Shown in pieces: positions 23,504 through 30,956 of a DNA stretch of 32,304 nt; position 1 is the stretch's first letter, and each line of letters starts with the position of its first letter. The notes below the pieces were generated by a model. The model was not told where the DNA came from, made no database searches, and saw nothing but the letters and a program-made list of their open reading frames with translations. This DNA is from DASYYE01 sp035946955 (GTDB lineage: Bacteria > Actinomycetota > Actinomycetes > Streptosporangiales > Streptosporangiaceae). Location: assembly GCA_035946955.1 (NCBI GenBank), contig DASYYE010000150.1, forward strand, positions 1-32,304. Direction: 5' to 3'. The position numbers and the translations under genes are program-made.

Positions 23504-23849
23504 CGAGGCTTCGTCCTCCTCCTGCCGCTGGGATATCTCCGATCGCCGCCGGGTTGCTGCCGGGGAGACCGTCCGGGGCGCTCGCCTGGGCCTGCCAGGT
23601 GAGCTGGCTCCCGACGGCGGCCGCATAGCGTTCGAGCGTGGAGACGCGCACGTCGGACTCGCCAGCCTCCAGCCGGGCCACGGCAGACTGTGAAGTGCCC
23701 ATGCGGGCCGCGACCTCCGTCTGGGACAGCCCGGCCGACTGGCGCCGCGACGTGAGCCCCGCGACCAGCCGGCGCCGATCCGCTGACATGCGCCGGATCG
23801 CCATCTCACGGAACCCTGGCAGCAGCGGCAGCCCTTCATCCGCGTCCAT
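23484..23849 (-). CDS. XRE-family transcriptional regulator of the ClpP-like pair
   Basis: A 121-residue protein with a Cro/CI-type helix-turn-helix at about 33-87 (SRRQSAGLSQTEVAARMGTSQSAVARLEAGESDVRVSTLERYAAAVG) and a polar C-terminal tail. It is the first gene of a two-gene operon and overlaps the ClpP-like gene by 20 nt. Its ATG at 23849 has no clean ribosome site; a TATCGT box lies 7 nt upstream. Three TATCTC half-sites at 12-bp spacing cover that promoter, so autoregulation is likely. A regulator followed by an overlapping partner resembles toxin-antitoxin and phage-repressor layouts, but no toxin fold is seen. Confidence 0.88.
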   Translation of the reverse strand: MDADEGLPLLPGFREMAIRRMSADRRRLVAGLTSRRQSAGLSQTEVAARMGTSQSAVARLEAGESDVRVSTLERYAAAVGSQLTWQAQASAPDGLPGSNPAAIGDIPAAGGGRSLDDPQAD

Positions 23850-23878
23850 ATCTCTTACGATATCTCTCTAACGAGATA
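23849..23878 (-). promoter_or_regulatory. XRE operator array and promoter
   Basis: The plus strand shows TATCTC at 23849-23854 and 23861-23866, and the inverted GAGATA at 23873-23878, each 12 bp apart. The last two form a perfect 6-6-6 palindrome. The -10-like box TATCGT (minus strand, 23862-23857) and the start codon lie within the array, so a bound repressor would block transcription start. Confidence 0.65.
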
Positions 23879-23920
23879 ACAACCGCGCCAAGCACTCGGC
23901 CGTCAGCGAACAGCTGGGCA

Positions 23921-23980
23921 CTTCCATGATCATGAAGACTTCTCAGTCACTACGACTGAGATTCCTACAGGATCATGGAG
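23921..23980. repeat. Degenerate second copy of the palindromic element
   Basis: It begins CTTCCATGATCATG exactly as the palindrome at 22526, and the second half reads GACTGAGATTCCTACAGGATC and ends ATGGAG. The arms pair imperfectly (about 80%) around a 5-nt centre. Together with the copy at 22526 it brackets the XRE/ClpP-like gene pair, about 1.33 kb apart. Confidence 0.8.
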
Positions 23981-23991
23981 AACCGCACGGC

Positions 23992-24993
23992 CTAGGCGAA
24001 ACGGGTTAGATAGGCCTCGGCCAGGTCACAGCTCTGCCGCGTGTAGCCCGCCCCGAGTTCGCGTGCGACCTCGGCCGCGGGGTGCGTGCCGATCCAGGCG
24101 ACCAGCAGCAACCGCCGGTAGAGGATGAAGGTCTCGATCTCTGCCTCCTCGGCCGCGGGGAGGTCCAGGACCCGCCGGTACCCGGTCAGCCAACTCTGGA
24201 CGAGTGCCGGGACATACGGCTCGTGTTCGATGAAGCTCACCGAGGTCGCGACGTCATACAGGTACCAGCCGAACCCGGCGTCGTCGAAGTCGATCACGCT
24301 GACGGCCCCGCCATGGACGAGCAGGTTCGCCAGGCGGGTGTCCGCGTGGACGAGGCCATAGCGCCCGGGGTCCGTGCCGAACGAGGCCAGCCGGGCCCGC
24401 AGCGTCGCGTCCAGCCGACCCAGCACCTCCCGCTCGGCGGATCCCACGCCAACGCCGTCCTGCCAGCGCCCCCACCGGGCCTCCCGGCCGAATGCGGCGT
24501 CGTAGTCCCAGTGGAACCTCGTGAACCAGCGGGGGCGCGACCACTGCTGGACGTGGCGGTGCATCCGGGCGCTGATCTCACCCAGTTCTGTGAAGTGGTC
24601 CAGGGAGTCAGCCTCGGGTTCGGTGCCTGGCAGGTACTCGAACCGGACGCACTGGCGGGCCTGCCCGGTGACGGCGTCGGTCACAGTCACGATCTGGCGG
24701 CCCCCGGTGCTGGCGAGCACGCGGGGGGTCCGCACGCCCGCGTCGCGGCGCAGGGCCTCCATCCAGGCCAGTTCGGAGGCGATCTCGGCTTCGCTGTGGT
24801 AGCCGAGCCGGTGCACCCGCAGCACGGACAGGCCCGCCTCTGGGTCGTCTACCAGGTAGGTCGCGTTCTCCGAAACATTGAGCAGCCGGGCCTGGGTGCC
24901 AGGGTGACAGCCGTAGCTGGCAAGCGCCTGCTGCGCGCAGGCGCCCACGCGCGCCAGCACGTCACCCCCGGCTGACAAGTCGTGAGCGTGCAT
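23992..24993 (-). CDS. Aminoglycoside phosphotransferase-fold kinase
   Basis: A 333-residue APH/ChoK-like kinase. The catalytic loop is HADTRLANLLVHGG (catalytic Asp, with the metal-binding Asn) and the second metal motif is VIDFDDAGFG. YLVDDPEAGLSVLRVHRLGYHSEAEIASELAWMEAL gives the N-lobe. The SrkA/homoserine kinase II-like arrangement suggests a small-molecule or protein kinase; substrate unknown, antibiotic resistance not implied. The ATG at 24993 has AAGGA about 6 nt upstream. It is divergent from gltA (56 bp between starts), and its stop lies 11 bp from the second palindrome. Confidence 0.85.
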   Translation of the reverse strand: MHAHDLSAGGDVLARVGACAQQALASYGCHPGTQARLLNVSENATYLVDDPEAGLSVLRVHRLGYHSEAEIASELAWMEALRRDAGVRTPRVLASTGGRQIVTVTDAVTGQARQCVRFEYLPGTEPEADSLDHFTELGEISARMHRHVQQWSRPRWFTRFHWDYDAAFGREARWGRWQDGVGVGSAEREVLGRLDATLRARLASFGTDPGRYGLVHADTRLANLLVHGGAVSVIDFDDAGFGWYLYDVATSVSFIEHEPYVPALVQSWLTGYRRVLDLPAAEEAEIETFILYRRLLLVAWIGTHPAAEVARELGAGYTRQSCDLAEAYLTRFA

Positions 24994-25049
24994 GACATCC
25001 TTCTCAAGCTGGGTGCTCTGTAACAGGAGTCTTACCAGGAGCTGGAGCT

Positions 25050-26351
25050 ATGACGACCAACGAGAGCCAACCTCAGGGCACGCTGCATGTGACTGACAGC
25101 CGGACCGGCCACAGTTACGAGTTGCCCATCACAGACGGGGCCATCCGGGCCATCGACCTGCGCCAGATCAAGGCCAGCGAGGAAGACTTCGGGCTGCTTT
25201 CCTATGACCCGGCCTACCTCAACACGGCGAGCTGCCGCAGCGTGATCACCTTCATCGACGGGGAAAAGGGGATCCTGCGCTACCGCGGCTACCCGATCGA
25301 GGAGCTGGCGGAGCAGACCACGTTCCTGGACGTGGCCTACCTGCTGCTGCGCGGCGACCTCCCGGGCAAGGAGGAGTCACGGGCCTGGGCTGACGAGATC
25401 GCCCGGCACACATTCGTCCACGAGAACGTGAAGAAGTTCATCGACGGTTTCCACCACGACGCCCATCCGATGGGCATCCTCGTGAGCACGATCGGCGCGC
25501 TGTCCACCTTCTACCCGGGTGCTAAAGAGATCCACGACACGGCCAGCCGCCACGAGCAGGTTGTCCGGTTGATAGCCAAGATGCCGACACTGGCGGCGTT
25601 CGCCTACCGGCATGCCATGGGCCTGCCCTACGCGTACCCGGACAACGATCTGTCCTATGCGGGCAACTTCCTGAACATGATGCGCAGGATGACCGAACCC
25701 CGCTACGAGCCTGACCCGGTGCTGACCCGCGCTTTGGACGTGTTGTTCATCCTCCACGCAGACCACGAGCAGAACTGCTCCACCAGCGCCATGCGGGTGG
25801 TCGGCAGCTCACACACCGACCCTTACTCCGCCGCGGCCGCAGCTACGGCGGCGCTGTATGGGCCATTGCACGGTGGCGCGAACGAGCAGGTGCTGAGAAT
25901 GCTGCAGAGCATCGGCTCGGTCGCCAACATCCGCCCCTACATCGAGCGCGTCAAGCGCGGCGAACTGCGGCTGATGGGTTTCGGCCACCGTGTCTACAAG
26001 AACTTCGACCCCCGCGCGACCCTCATCAAGACCGTCGCGGACCAGGTGCTCGGGGTCACTGGGTCGAGTCAGCTACTGGACATCGCGATCGAGCTCGAGC
26101 GCATCGCGCTGTCGGACGACTACTTCATCAGCCACCGGCTCTACCCGAACGTGGACTTCTACTCGGGCATCATCTACCAGGCCATGGGCTTCCCGGTGGA
26201 GATGTTCCCCGTCCTCTTCGCGATCGGCCGCATGCCAGGGTGGCTGTCCCAATGGGAGGAAGGCATCACCGACCCGGAGCAGAAGATCTCCCGGCCGCGC
26301 CAGATCTATGTGGGCGCACCGCTGCGGCACCTGGACGAATCGGGGCAGTAG
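25050..26351 (+). CDS. gltA: Citrate synthase
   Basis: A 433-residue type-II-like citrate synthase, which condenses acetyl-CoA and oxaloacetate to citrate as the first step of the TCA cycle. Catalytic residues are His274 (YGPLHGGANE), His313 (MGFGHRVYKNFDPR) and Asp369 (PNVDFYSGI). The N-terminal segment carrying LHVTDSRTGHSYELPITDGAIRA is typical of bacterial GltA. The ATG at 25050 has GGAGCTGGAG just upstream. A strong bidirectional hairpin follows at 26366. It is a stand-alone gene, divergent from the phosphotransferase. Confidence 0.97.
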   Translation: MTTNESQPQGTLHVTDSRTGHSYELPITDGAIRAIDLRQIKASEEDFGLLSYDPAYLNTASCRSVITFIDGEKGILRYRGYPIEELAEQTTFLDVAYLLLRGDLPGKEESRAWADEIARHTFVHENVKKFIDGFHHDAHPMGILVSTIGALSTFYPGAKEIHDTASRHEQVVRLIAKMPTLAAFAYRHAMGLPYAYPDNDLSYAGNFLNMMRRMTEPRYEPDPVLTRALDVLFILHADHEQNCSTSAMRVVGSSHTDPYSAAAAATAALYGPLHGGANEQVLRMLQSIGSVANIRPYIERVKRGELRLMGFGHRVYKNFDPRATLIKTVADQVLGVTGSSQLLDIAIELERIALSDDYFISHRLYPNVDFYSGIIYQAMGFPVEMFPVLFAIGRMPGWLSQWEEGITDPEQKISRPRQIYVGAPLRHLDESGQ

Positions 26352-26365
26352 GCGCCGACAGGCGA

Positions 26366-26398
26366 CAGCGGGGTTCCCCCTTCATGGGAACCCCGCTG
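26366..26398. terminator. Bidirectional terminator hairpin after gltA
   Basis: CAGCGGGGTTCCC (26366-26378) pairs perfectly with GGGAACCCCGCTG (26386-26398), with a 7-nt loop. It lies 15 bp after the gltA stop and 10 bp from the stop of the convergent RDD gene, so it can serve both. Confidence 0.85.
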
Positions 26399-26407
26399 CA
26401 ATCCAGG

Positions 26408-26818
26408 TCAGACGTCTACGACGACCGTCGACATGATCTTGTCGGCCAGGGTCTGGCGCTTGGCGTCCCACAGCGGGAACAGGAAGCCGACGTAGCAGAT
26501 GATCGCGTCGACGATGTGGGCGATGTCACGGACGAACGCCATGACGGCCCCCATCGGCTCGCCCGTGTTCTCGCTCACGAGCTTGACGTTGAGGGCCTTC
26601 TTGCCCCATGACTGCCCGGTGGTGCCCATCATGTACCAGCGGTTGTAGACGAGGATCCCGAGGGCAATGAGGATGAACAGGTACTCGACCGCGCCACGGA
26701 TGGCGAACCCGATGAAGAGCGGGACCGCGTAGATGATGTAGTCAATGAGGTACGCACCAACGCGCTGGATCCAGTTCGCGTATGCCGGCGCGGCGGCCGC
26801 CGCGTTTTCGTAGGCCAT
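26408..26818 (-). CDS. RDD family membrane protein
   Basis: A 136-residue protein with three membrane helices in the RDD pattern. The N-terminal RVGAYLIDYIIYAVPLFIGFAI carries the family's Arg...Asp, the second helix is VEYLFILIALGILVYNRWYM, and the motif GTTGQSWGKKALNVKLV and Arg-Asp of FVRDIAHIVDAI follow. A short Ala-rich N-terminus precedes them. Members are of unknown or transport-related function. The ATG at 26818 has AGAAAGG about 8 nt upstream. It is 60 bp downstream of the DUF2752 gene, which probably shares its transcript. Confidence 0.9.
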   Translation of the reverse strand: MAYENAAAAAPAYANWIQRVGAYLIDYIIYAVPLFIGFAIRGAVEYLFILIALGILVYNRWYMMGTTGQSWGKKALNVKLVSENTGEPMGAVMAFVRDIAHIVDAIICYVGFLFPLWDAKRQTLADKIMSTVVVDV

Positions 26819-26878
26819 GGGGTGAACCTTTCTGCAGGTAAGTCGCCCGGACTGTGGGCGAGGGATGGCACGCGCGGT

Positions 26879-27316
26879 CTACAGGAACCCGAACCGGTGG
26901 AGTTGGAACAGCCAGCTCATAGCGACGACACCGGCCAGGACGAGGACGGTGCGCCGTTTGGCCGCCGCCGGCCATGGCTTGGGTGCGGCCGTCAAGCCGG
27001 CCGCCCGGGCGACCATCACCGGTGCGGTGACGGCGAGGAGGGCTGCGACCAGGTAGACGAGCGGGTTCGCACCCCCCGCACCGGCCCAGTCGCCATGGGT
27101 GATCGACACCGTCGCTGTGGTCATGCCGCAGAATGGGCATGGCACGCCGGTCAGAGTCCTGAGCGGGCACGGCAGGCCATGCCCGTGTGTGAAGCGCATG
27201 AGGGTGGGATAGACCGAGCCGACCGCGGCCGCGCCCGCGGCAAACATGGAGATGTGTTCGGGCACCGAGTAAGCCCGCCGCAGCACCAATGCCGGGTATA
27301 CCCCCGTCATTCCCAC
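26879..27316 (-). CDS. DUF2752 membrane protein
   Basis: A 145-residue protein with about three membrane segments. The family motif is CPLRTLTGVPCPFCGMTTATVSITHGDW, with the paired cysteines and GMT. The function is unknown; the cysteine motif is conserved across the family and might be redox-active or metal-binding. The start is GTG at 27316; ATG 27310 is possible. It is the first gene of a pair with the RDD gene, a common actinobacterial neighbour. No convincing promoter is seen. Confidence 0.87.
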   Translation of the reverse strand: MGMTGVYPALVLRRAYSVPEHISMFAAGAAAVGSVYPTLMRFTHGHGLPCPLRTLTGVPCPFCGMTTATVSITHGDWAGAGGANPLVYLVAALLAVTAPVMVARAAGLTAAPKPWPAAAKRRTVLVLAGVVAMSWLFQLHRFGFL

Positions 27317-27415
27317 GTTCTGTCCCGCCCTTGATGTTTCGCCAAGATCTGACGTTGGTGCGCAATCGTAGACGTTGCGGGCAAGCCTCAGGAAGAGTTT
27401 CGGCAGTTGTGTGCC

Positions 27416-27937
27416 CTAAGGGGCACGGTGCGCCTGATGTCGGACTGCGGCCAGTGCCGCGTCAACAGCCTCCTCGGCTGATCCCATGCGCTGCGGGACC
27501 GGCGTGCCCGGCCCGGCGGTGACATCCCACCCATTGAGCGAGAAGGTAGGCTTCCCCGCGCGCATCGCCAGAGCGACCTCGCTGAATGTGCCCCAGCTCC
27601 CGCCCACCGCGATGACCGCCTCCGCGCAGCCGACGACAAGGGCGTTCCGCAACTGGCCAAGGCCCGTTGGCAACTCGACCGTCAGGTACCTGTTCCCGGC
27701 ACCGTGGTCCGGACCTGGCAGGAGACCGACGGTCAGGCCCCCGTGCAGGTAGGCCCCCTGGCACACGGCCTCCATGATGCCGCCGTGCCCGCCGCAGACC
27801 ACCACGGCGCCGCGCTCCGCGAGCAGCCGCCCGACCTCGGCGGCCACCCGCGTCTCGTCGGGTGTGGCATCGCCCGGGCCGATGACCGCGACGTAGGCCG
27901 GAGTGCTGGCTGGCCGCGGGTCCGGCTGGTGCATCAC
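27416..27937 (-). CDS. LOG-like TIGR00725 family protein
   Basis: A 173-residue Rossmann-type protein related to LOG/lysine-decarboxylase-like proteins. It has AYVAVIGPGDATPDE at the start, VVCGGHGGIMEAVCQGAYLHGGLTVGLLPG in the middle, and the variant signature AVGGSWGTFSEVALAMRAGKP. LOG enzymes are cytokinin riboside phosphoribohydrolases (signature PGGxGTxxE); here the motif is GGSWGTxSE, as in the TIGR00725 branch, and activity is unknown. The GTG at 27937 is chosen because TACCCT lies 7 nt upstream; the following ATG at 27934 is equally possible. It is divergent from the thiolase. Confidence 0.82.
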   Translation of the reverse strand: MMHQPDPRPASTPAYVAVIGPGDATPDETRVAAEVGRLLAERGAVVVCGGHGGIMEAVCQGAYLHGGLTVGLLPGPDHGAGNRYLTVELPTGLGQLRNALVVGCAEAVIAVGGSWGTFSEVALAMRAGKPTFSLNGWDVTAGPGTPVPQRMGSAEEAVDAALAAVRHQAHRAP

Positions 27938-27944
27938 GCGGATG

Positions 27945-27950
27945 AGGGTA
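27945..27950 (-). promoter_or_regulatory. Probable -10 box for the LOG-like gene
   Basis: TACCCT on the minus strand lies 7 nt before the GTG (10 nt before the ATG). There is no ribosome site. Confidence 0.4.
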
Positions 27951-28091
27951 GCAACCGGCCTGGAAGCCGGACGGCGCTGCGGCGAGCAGGGCCGGTCCCG
28001 GCCAGCGCGTCCGGCAGACCTGGTGTGCGAGGATTGCGAGACAGTCCGGCCTCCTCCGGGAGTGGCCACCCTCGCCAGTGCAGGGACGCGC

Positions 28092-29273
28092 ATGACCCAC
28101 GACGTCTTCATCCTCGACGCGGTCCGCACACCGGTGGGCCGCCACGGCGGTGCCCTCGCGCGGCAGCGGCCTGACGACCTCGCCGCCACGGTGATCGCCG
28201 GCCTCGCGCAGCGCTCGCCCGGCCTTGACCCGGCCACTCTCGATGACGTGGTGTTCGGCGACGCCAATGCCGCTGGCGAAGACAACCGCAATGTTGCGCG
28301 GATGGCATTGCTGCTCGCAGGGCTGCCCACCTCGGTCCCGGGTGCCACCGTCAACCGGCTGTGCGCCTCCGGCCTGGAAGCCGTGGCCGTTGCCAGCCGT
28401 GCAATCGCTGTCGGCGACGCCGCCACCTGCATCGCTGGAGGCGTCGAGTCGATGAGCCGCGCCCCGTGGGTCATGCTCAAGCCGGAGCAGGGCTTTCCCC
28501 GGGGCGACCAGACGATGTACTCGACCACACTGGGCTGGCGGATGGTCAACCCCCGGATGCCCGCGCCGTGGACCGTGTCCCTCGGCGAAGGGGCCGAGAT
28601 CCTGGCTGACCGTTTCGGTATCAGCCGCGAGGAACAGGACGAGTTCGCGCTGCGCAGCCACCAGCGTGCCACCGAGGCATGGGAGGCCGGCCGCTACGAC
28701 GGTGAGGTCATCCACCTCGAAGGGGTGGACCTGGCACGTGACGAGCCGGTCCGCTCCGACACGTCGCTGCCGGCGCTGGCCAAGCTGAGGCCGGTGTTCC
28801 GGCCGGCTGGCACGGTCACGGCAGGCAACTCGTCGCCGCTTGCTGACGGGGCCGCCGCGATGTTGCTGGCAGACTCCCGGGCCGCGCAGGACGCGGGCTG
28901 TGAGCCCTTGGCGCGGATCGCGGCGCGCGCGGTCACCGCTGTTGAACCGCACCTGTACGGCATCGGCCCGGTCGAAGCCGCCCACCGCGCCCTGGCCAGA
29001 GCAGGGATCGGCTGGGGCGACCTGGCCGCGGTCGAGCTCAACGAGGCGTTCGCCGCCCAGTCGCTCGCATGTCTCGCGGAATGGCGCGACCTCGACCCCG
29101 AGATCGTCAACCCCAATGGCGGGGCGATCGCCATCGGCCACCCCCTCGGCTGCTCCGGTGCCCGGATCCTTGGGTCGCTAGCCCATGAGCTGCGGCGGCG
29201 TGGCGGCGGCTGGGGCCTTGCGGCACTGTGCATCGGAGTGGGCCAGGGTGAGGCAGTCGTGCTGGAGGCCTGA
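28092..29273 (+). CDS. Acetyl-CoA acetyltransferase (thiolase family)
   Basis: A 393-residue thiolase, which forms or cleaves a carbon-carbon bond in beta-ketoacyl-CoA. The nucleophile Cys91 is in TVNRLCASGLEAV, the catalytic His350 in AIGHPLGCSGAR and Cys380 in ALCIGVGQGEAVVLEA. The length and FILDAVRTPVGRHGG start are normal. Chain-length preference cannot be read; a beta-ketoadipyl-CoA thiolase (PcaF-like) or an acetoacetyl-CoA thiolase are options. The ATG at 28092 is preferred over in-frame upstream GTG codons because the family N-terminus begins there; the ribosome site (CAGGGAC) is weak. A 154-bp gap separates it from the divergent LOG-like gene. Confidence 0.92.
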   Translation: MTHDVFILDAVRTPVGRHGGALARQRPDDLAATVIAGLAQRSPGLDPATLDDVVFGDANAAGEDNRNVARMALLLAGLPTSVPGATVNRLCASGLEAVAVASRAIAVGDAATCIAGGVESMSRAPWVMLKPEQGFPRGDQTMYSTTLGWRMVNPRMPAPWTVSLGEGAEILADRFGISREEQDEFALRSHQRATEAWEAGRYDGEVIHLEGVDLARDEPVRSDTSLPALAKLRPVFRPAGTVTAGNSSPLADGAAAMLLADSRAAQDAGCEPLARIAARAVTAVEPHLYGIGPVEAAHRALARAGIGWGDLAAVELNEAFAAQSLACLAEWRDLDPEIVNPNGGAIAIGHPLGCSGARILGSLAHELRRRGGGWGLAALCIGVGQGEAVVLEA

Positions 29274-29520
29274 CGGCCCATGGCGTGACCACGCGGCGTC
29301 CCCGCCATTCCCACAATCCCGCCCAAACCCATGTTGAACTATGAGAAATTGTGAGGCGGCGGGCCGCCGGGCAAACAGTCTGGGGCGCGCCCCAAAGATA
29401 AGGCCTTGACCTGCGGTCATAGGGGGGCGCTCGGAGCCGCCTCGGCTGGATGGGTTACGGGCGGGCATGTATTGCGCGAAGAACTGCGCCAAGGCCTTCC
29501 CTGCCCGAGGCCCATGCGCC

Positions 29521-29526
29521 TACGCT
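29521..29526 (+). promoter_or_regulatory. Candidate -10 box for the small lipoprotein
   Basis: TACGCT gives a predicted transcription start at about 29533 and a short leader of about 11 nt, which carries AGGAGAG at 29534-29540. A perfect palindrome, TGGGGCGCGCCCCA, lies further upstream at 29381-29394. Confidence 0.4.
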
Positions 29527-29543
29527 GCGCAGCAGGAGAGGAT

Positions 29544-29861
29544 ATGCGCAAGCCAGCCATTGCTGCGGCATTAGCCGCGCTCACAGCCTCCGCCGGGTGC
29601 GCCAGCGCCCCCGCGGCTACCCGGTTCATGCCTAATGGGCAGGCCTGCGCCGGGGTCTACCGCAACTTCGAGTACCAGCAGCCCCGGATCGAGCAGCTTG
29701 CCAATGACCCTCGTGTCGATCCGTCGTTGCGGGCAGCGTTCCGCAAGTTCGTGCACGTGGTAGTGGACAACGAGGCCACCTCCACCCAGCAGCAGCGGAA
29801 AGCCGCGTTCGCTGCCGTGGACCGCGTGTGCGGTGCCAGCCAGTCACAGGCCAACTGGTAG
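29544..29861 (+). CDS. Small predicted lipoprotein of unknown function
   Basis: A 105-residue protein with a signal peptide: MRKP, then a hydrophobic stretch and SAGC, with lipidation candidate Cys19. The lipobox is imperfect, with Ser rather than Leu at -3. The mature part has Cys35 and Cys96, which could pair, and a charged helical section (QQPRIEQLANDPRVDPSLRAAFRKFVH). No family is recognised. The ATG at 29544 has a strong AGGAGAG site 3 nt upstream. It is followed 26 bp later by the phosphotransferase-like gene, which has its own -10 box. Confidence 0.68.
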   Translation: MRKPAIAAALAALTASAGCASAPAATRFMPNGQACAGVYRNFEYQQPRIEQLANDPRVDPSLRAAFRKFVHVVVDNEATSTQQQRKAAFAAVDRVCGASQSQANW

Positions 29862-29875
29862 CCCTTGGGAACCGG

Positions 29876-29881
29876 TAGCCT
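29876..29881 (+). promoter_or_regulatory. Probable -10 box for the leaderless phosphotransferase-like gene
   Basis: TAGCCT ends exactly 6 nt before the ATG at 29888; there is no Shine-Dalgarno sequence. Confidence 0.5.
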
Positions 29882-29887
29882 CAGCCA

Positions 29888-30928
29888 ATGACGGTTGAGC
29901 GCCCGCCCGCTGACTTCGGCCTGCTGGCAGGCCTCACACGTGCCACCTTCGGGACGGGGCAACGGCTGCTCGGCCTGGAGCGGATCGAGGACGCCACCAA
30001 GAAAGGCGTCTACCGCGCCACCTTCGACGATGGGTTCAGCGCGGTCATCTATGTCTGGCACCCCAGCGAAAATTACTGGCCGGGCGCTGAGGTGCCCTCC
30101 GACCACGCTGACCCGTTCTCGCCCGCATCCGGCTTGGACCTGTTCCGCGCCGCCCACACACGCCTGACAGACCTCGGGGTACGCACACCAAAGCTCTACC
30201 TGGCAGACGCGGGCCACGAACACTACCCAGCCGACGTGGCTGTCGTAGAGGACCTGACCGGCCCGACGCTGGAAGAGGTCCTTGCTCAGCAGCCGGACCG
30301 CGCGCTGCCAGTCATGGGCCAGTTCAGCCGGGCCATCCAGGCGATGCACGCCGACAAGGCCACCAGGTTCGGGAAGCTGCCCCACGTCAGCAACGGCGGA
30401 ACCTCGCACGGCAGCTCTTGCGAACAGGTCGTCCTCGACCGGGGCCTGGCCGACCTGGCTGAGGCATCAGCGCGCGTCTCGCAGATCTCCGGGGCGAGGG
30501 AGAGGCTCGAAGACGCGCTCCGGGAGCGTGCCGCCGGCCTGAGCCCGCGTTCGGAGTACGGCCTCATCCACGGTGAACTCGACCCCGGCCACGTGCTGCT
30601 CGATGACGAGGGACGTCCGGCGATAATCGACATCGAAGGGCTGATGTACTTCGACGTCGAATGGGAGCACGCGTTCCTGAAACTGCGTCTCGACGACGAC
30701 TACGAGACCCTGCGCGTGCCCGGTCTCGACCAGCGCCGCCTGGACTTCTACACGCTGGCGTACCACCTCGACCTGGTCGCCGGGCCATTGCGGCTGCTCA
30801 ACGGGGACTTCCCACGACCCGAGGCCATGATGGAGATCGTCGAGTCCAACGCCAGGGCTGCCCTGCGCGCAGCTACCGGGCAAGCACCCCAGGTAGTCAC
30901 CGTGCTCGGCGGGGCCGCCGCAACCTGA
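29888..30928 (+). CDS. Phosphotransferase-fold protein with altered catalytic loop
   Basis: A 346-residue APH-fold protein. The region expected to read HGDxxxxN reads LIHGELDPGHVLLDDEGRP, so the catalytic Asp position is Glu and the Asn position is His; the later metal motif is IIDIEGLMYFDVEWEHAF. I believe the HGEL...DHVL / DIEGL form recurs in an actinobacterial subfamily, so it may be a family trait, but canonical kinase activity is doubtful. The substrate is unknown. The N-lobe begins at about residue 30 (ERIEDATKKGVYRATFDDGFSAVIYVW). The ATG is supported by the leaderless promoter. The convergent ABC-2 permease ends 28 bp away. Confidence 0.78.
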   Translation: MTVERPPADFGLLAGLTRATFGTGQRLLGLERIEDATKKGVYRATFDDGFSAVIYVWHPSENYWPGAEVPSDHADPFSPASGLDLFRAAHTRLTDLGVRTPKLYLADAGHEHYPADVAVVEDLTGPTLEEVLAQQPDRALPVMGQFSRAIQAMHADKATRFGKLPHVSNGGTSHGSSCEQVVLDRGLADLAEASARVSQISGARERLEDALRERAAGLSPRSEYGLIHGELDPGHVLLDDEGRPAIIDIEGLMYFDVEWEHAFLKLRLDDDYETLRVPGLDQRRLDFYTLAYHLDLVAGPLRLLNGDFPRPEAMMEIVESNARAALRAATGQAPQVVTVLGGAAAT

Positions 30929-30956
30929 GCGGCTCGCATCGTGGCGGCCCGCCGGG

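Noticed and set aside
22526..23980. Composite transposon formed by the two palindromes
   Set aside because: No target-site duplication could be found and the copies differ in age, so joint movement is not supported by the sequence alone; it is reported only as a bracketing pattern.
27462..29141. Long leftward open frame (about 559 codons) across the thiolase and LOG-like genes
   Set aside because: It is antisense to the thiolase with all catalytic motifs and has no recognisable domain.
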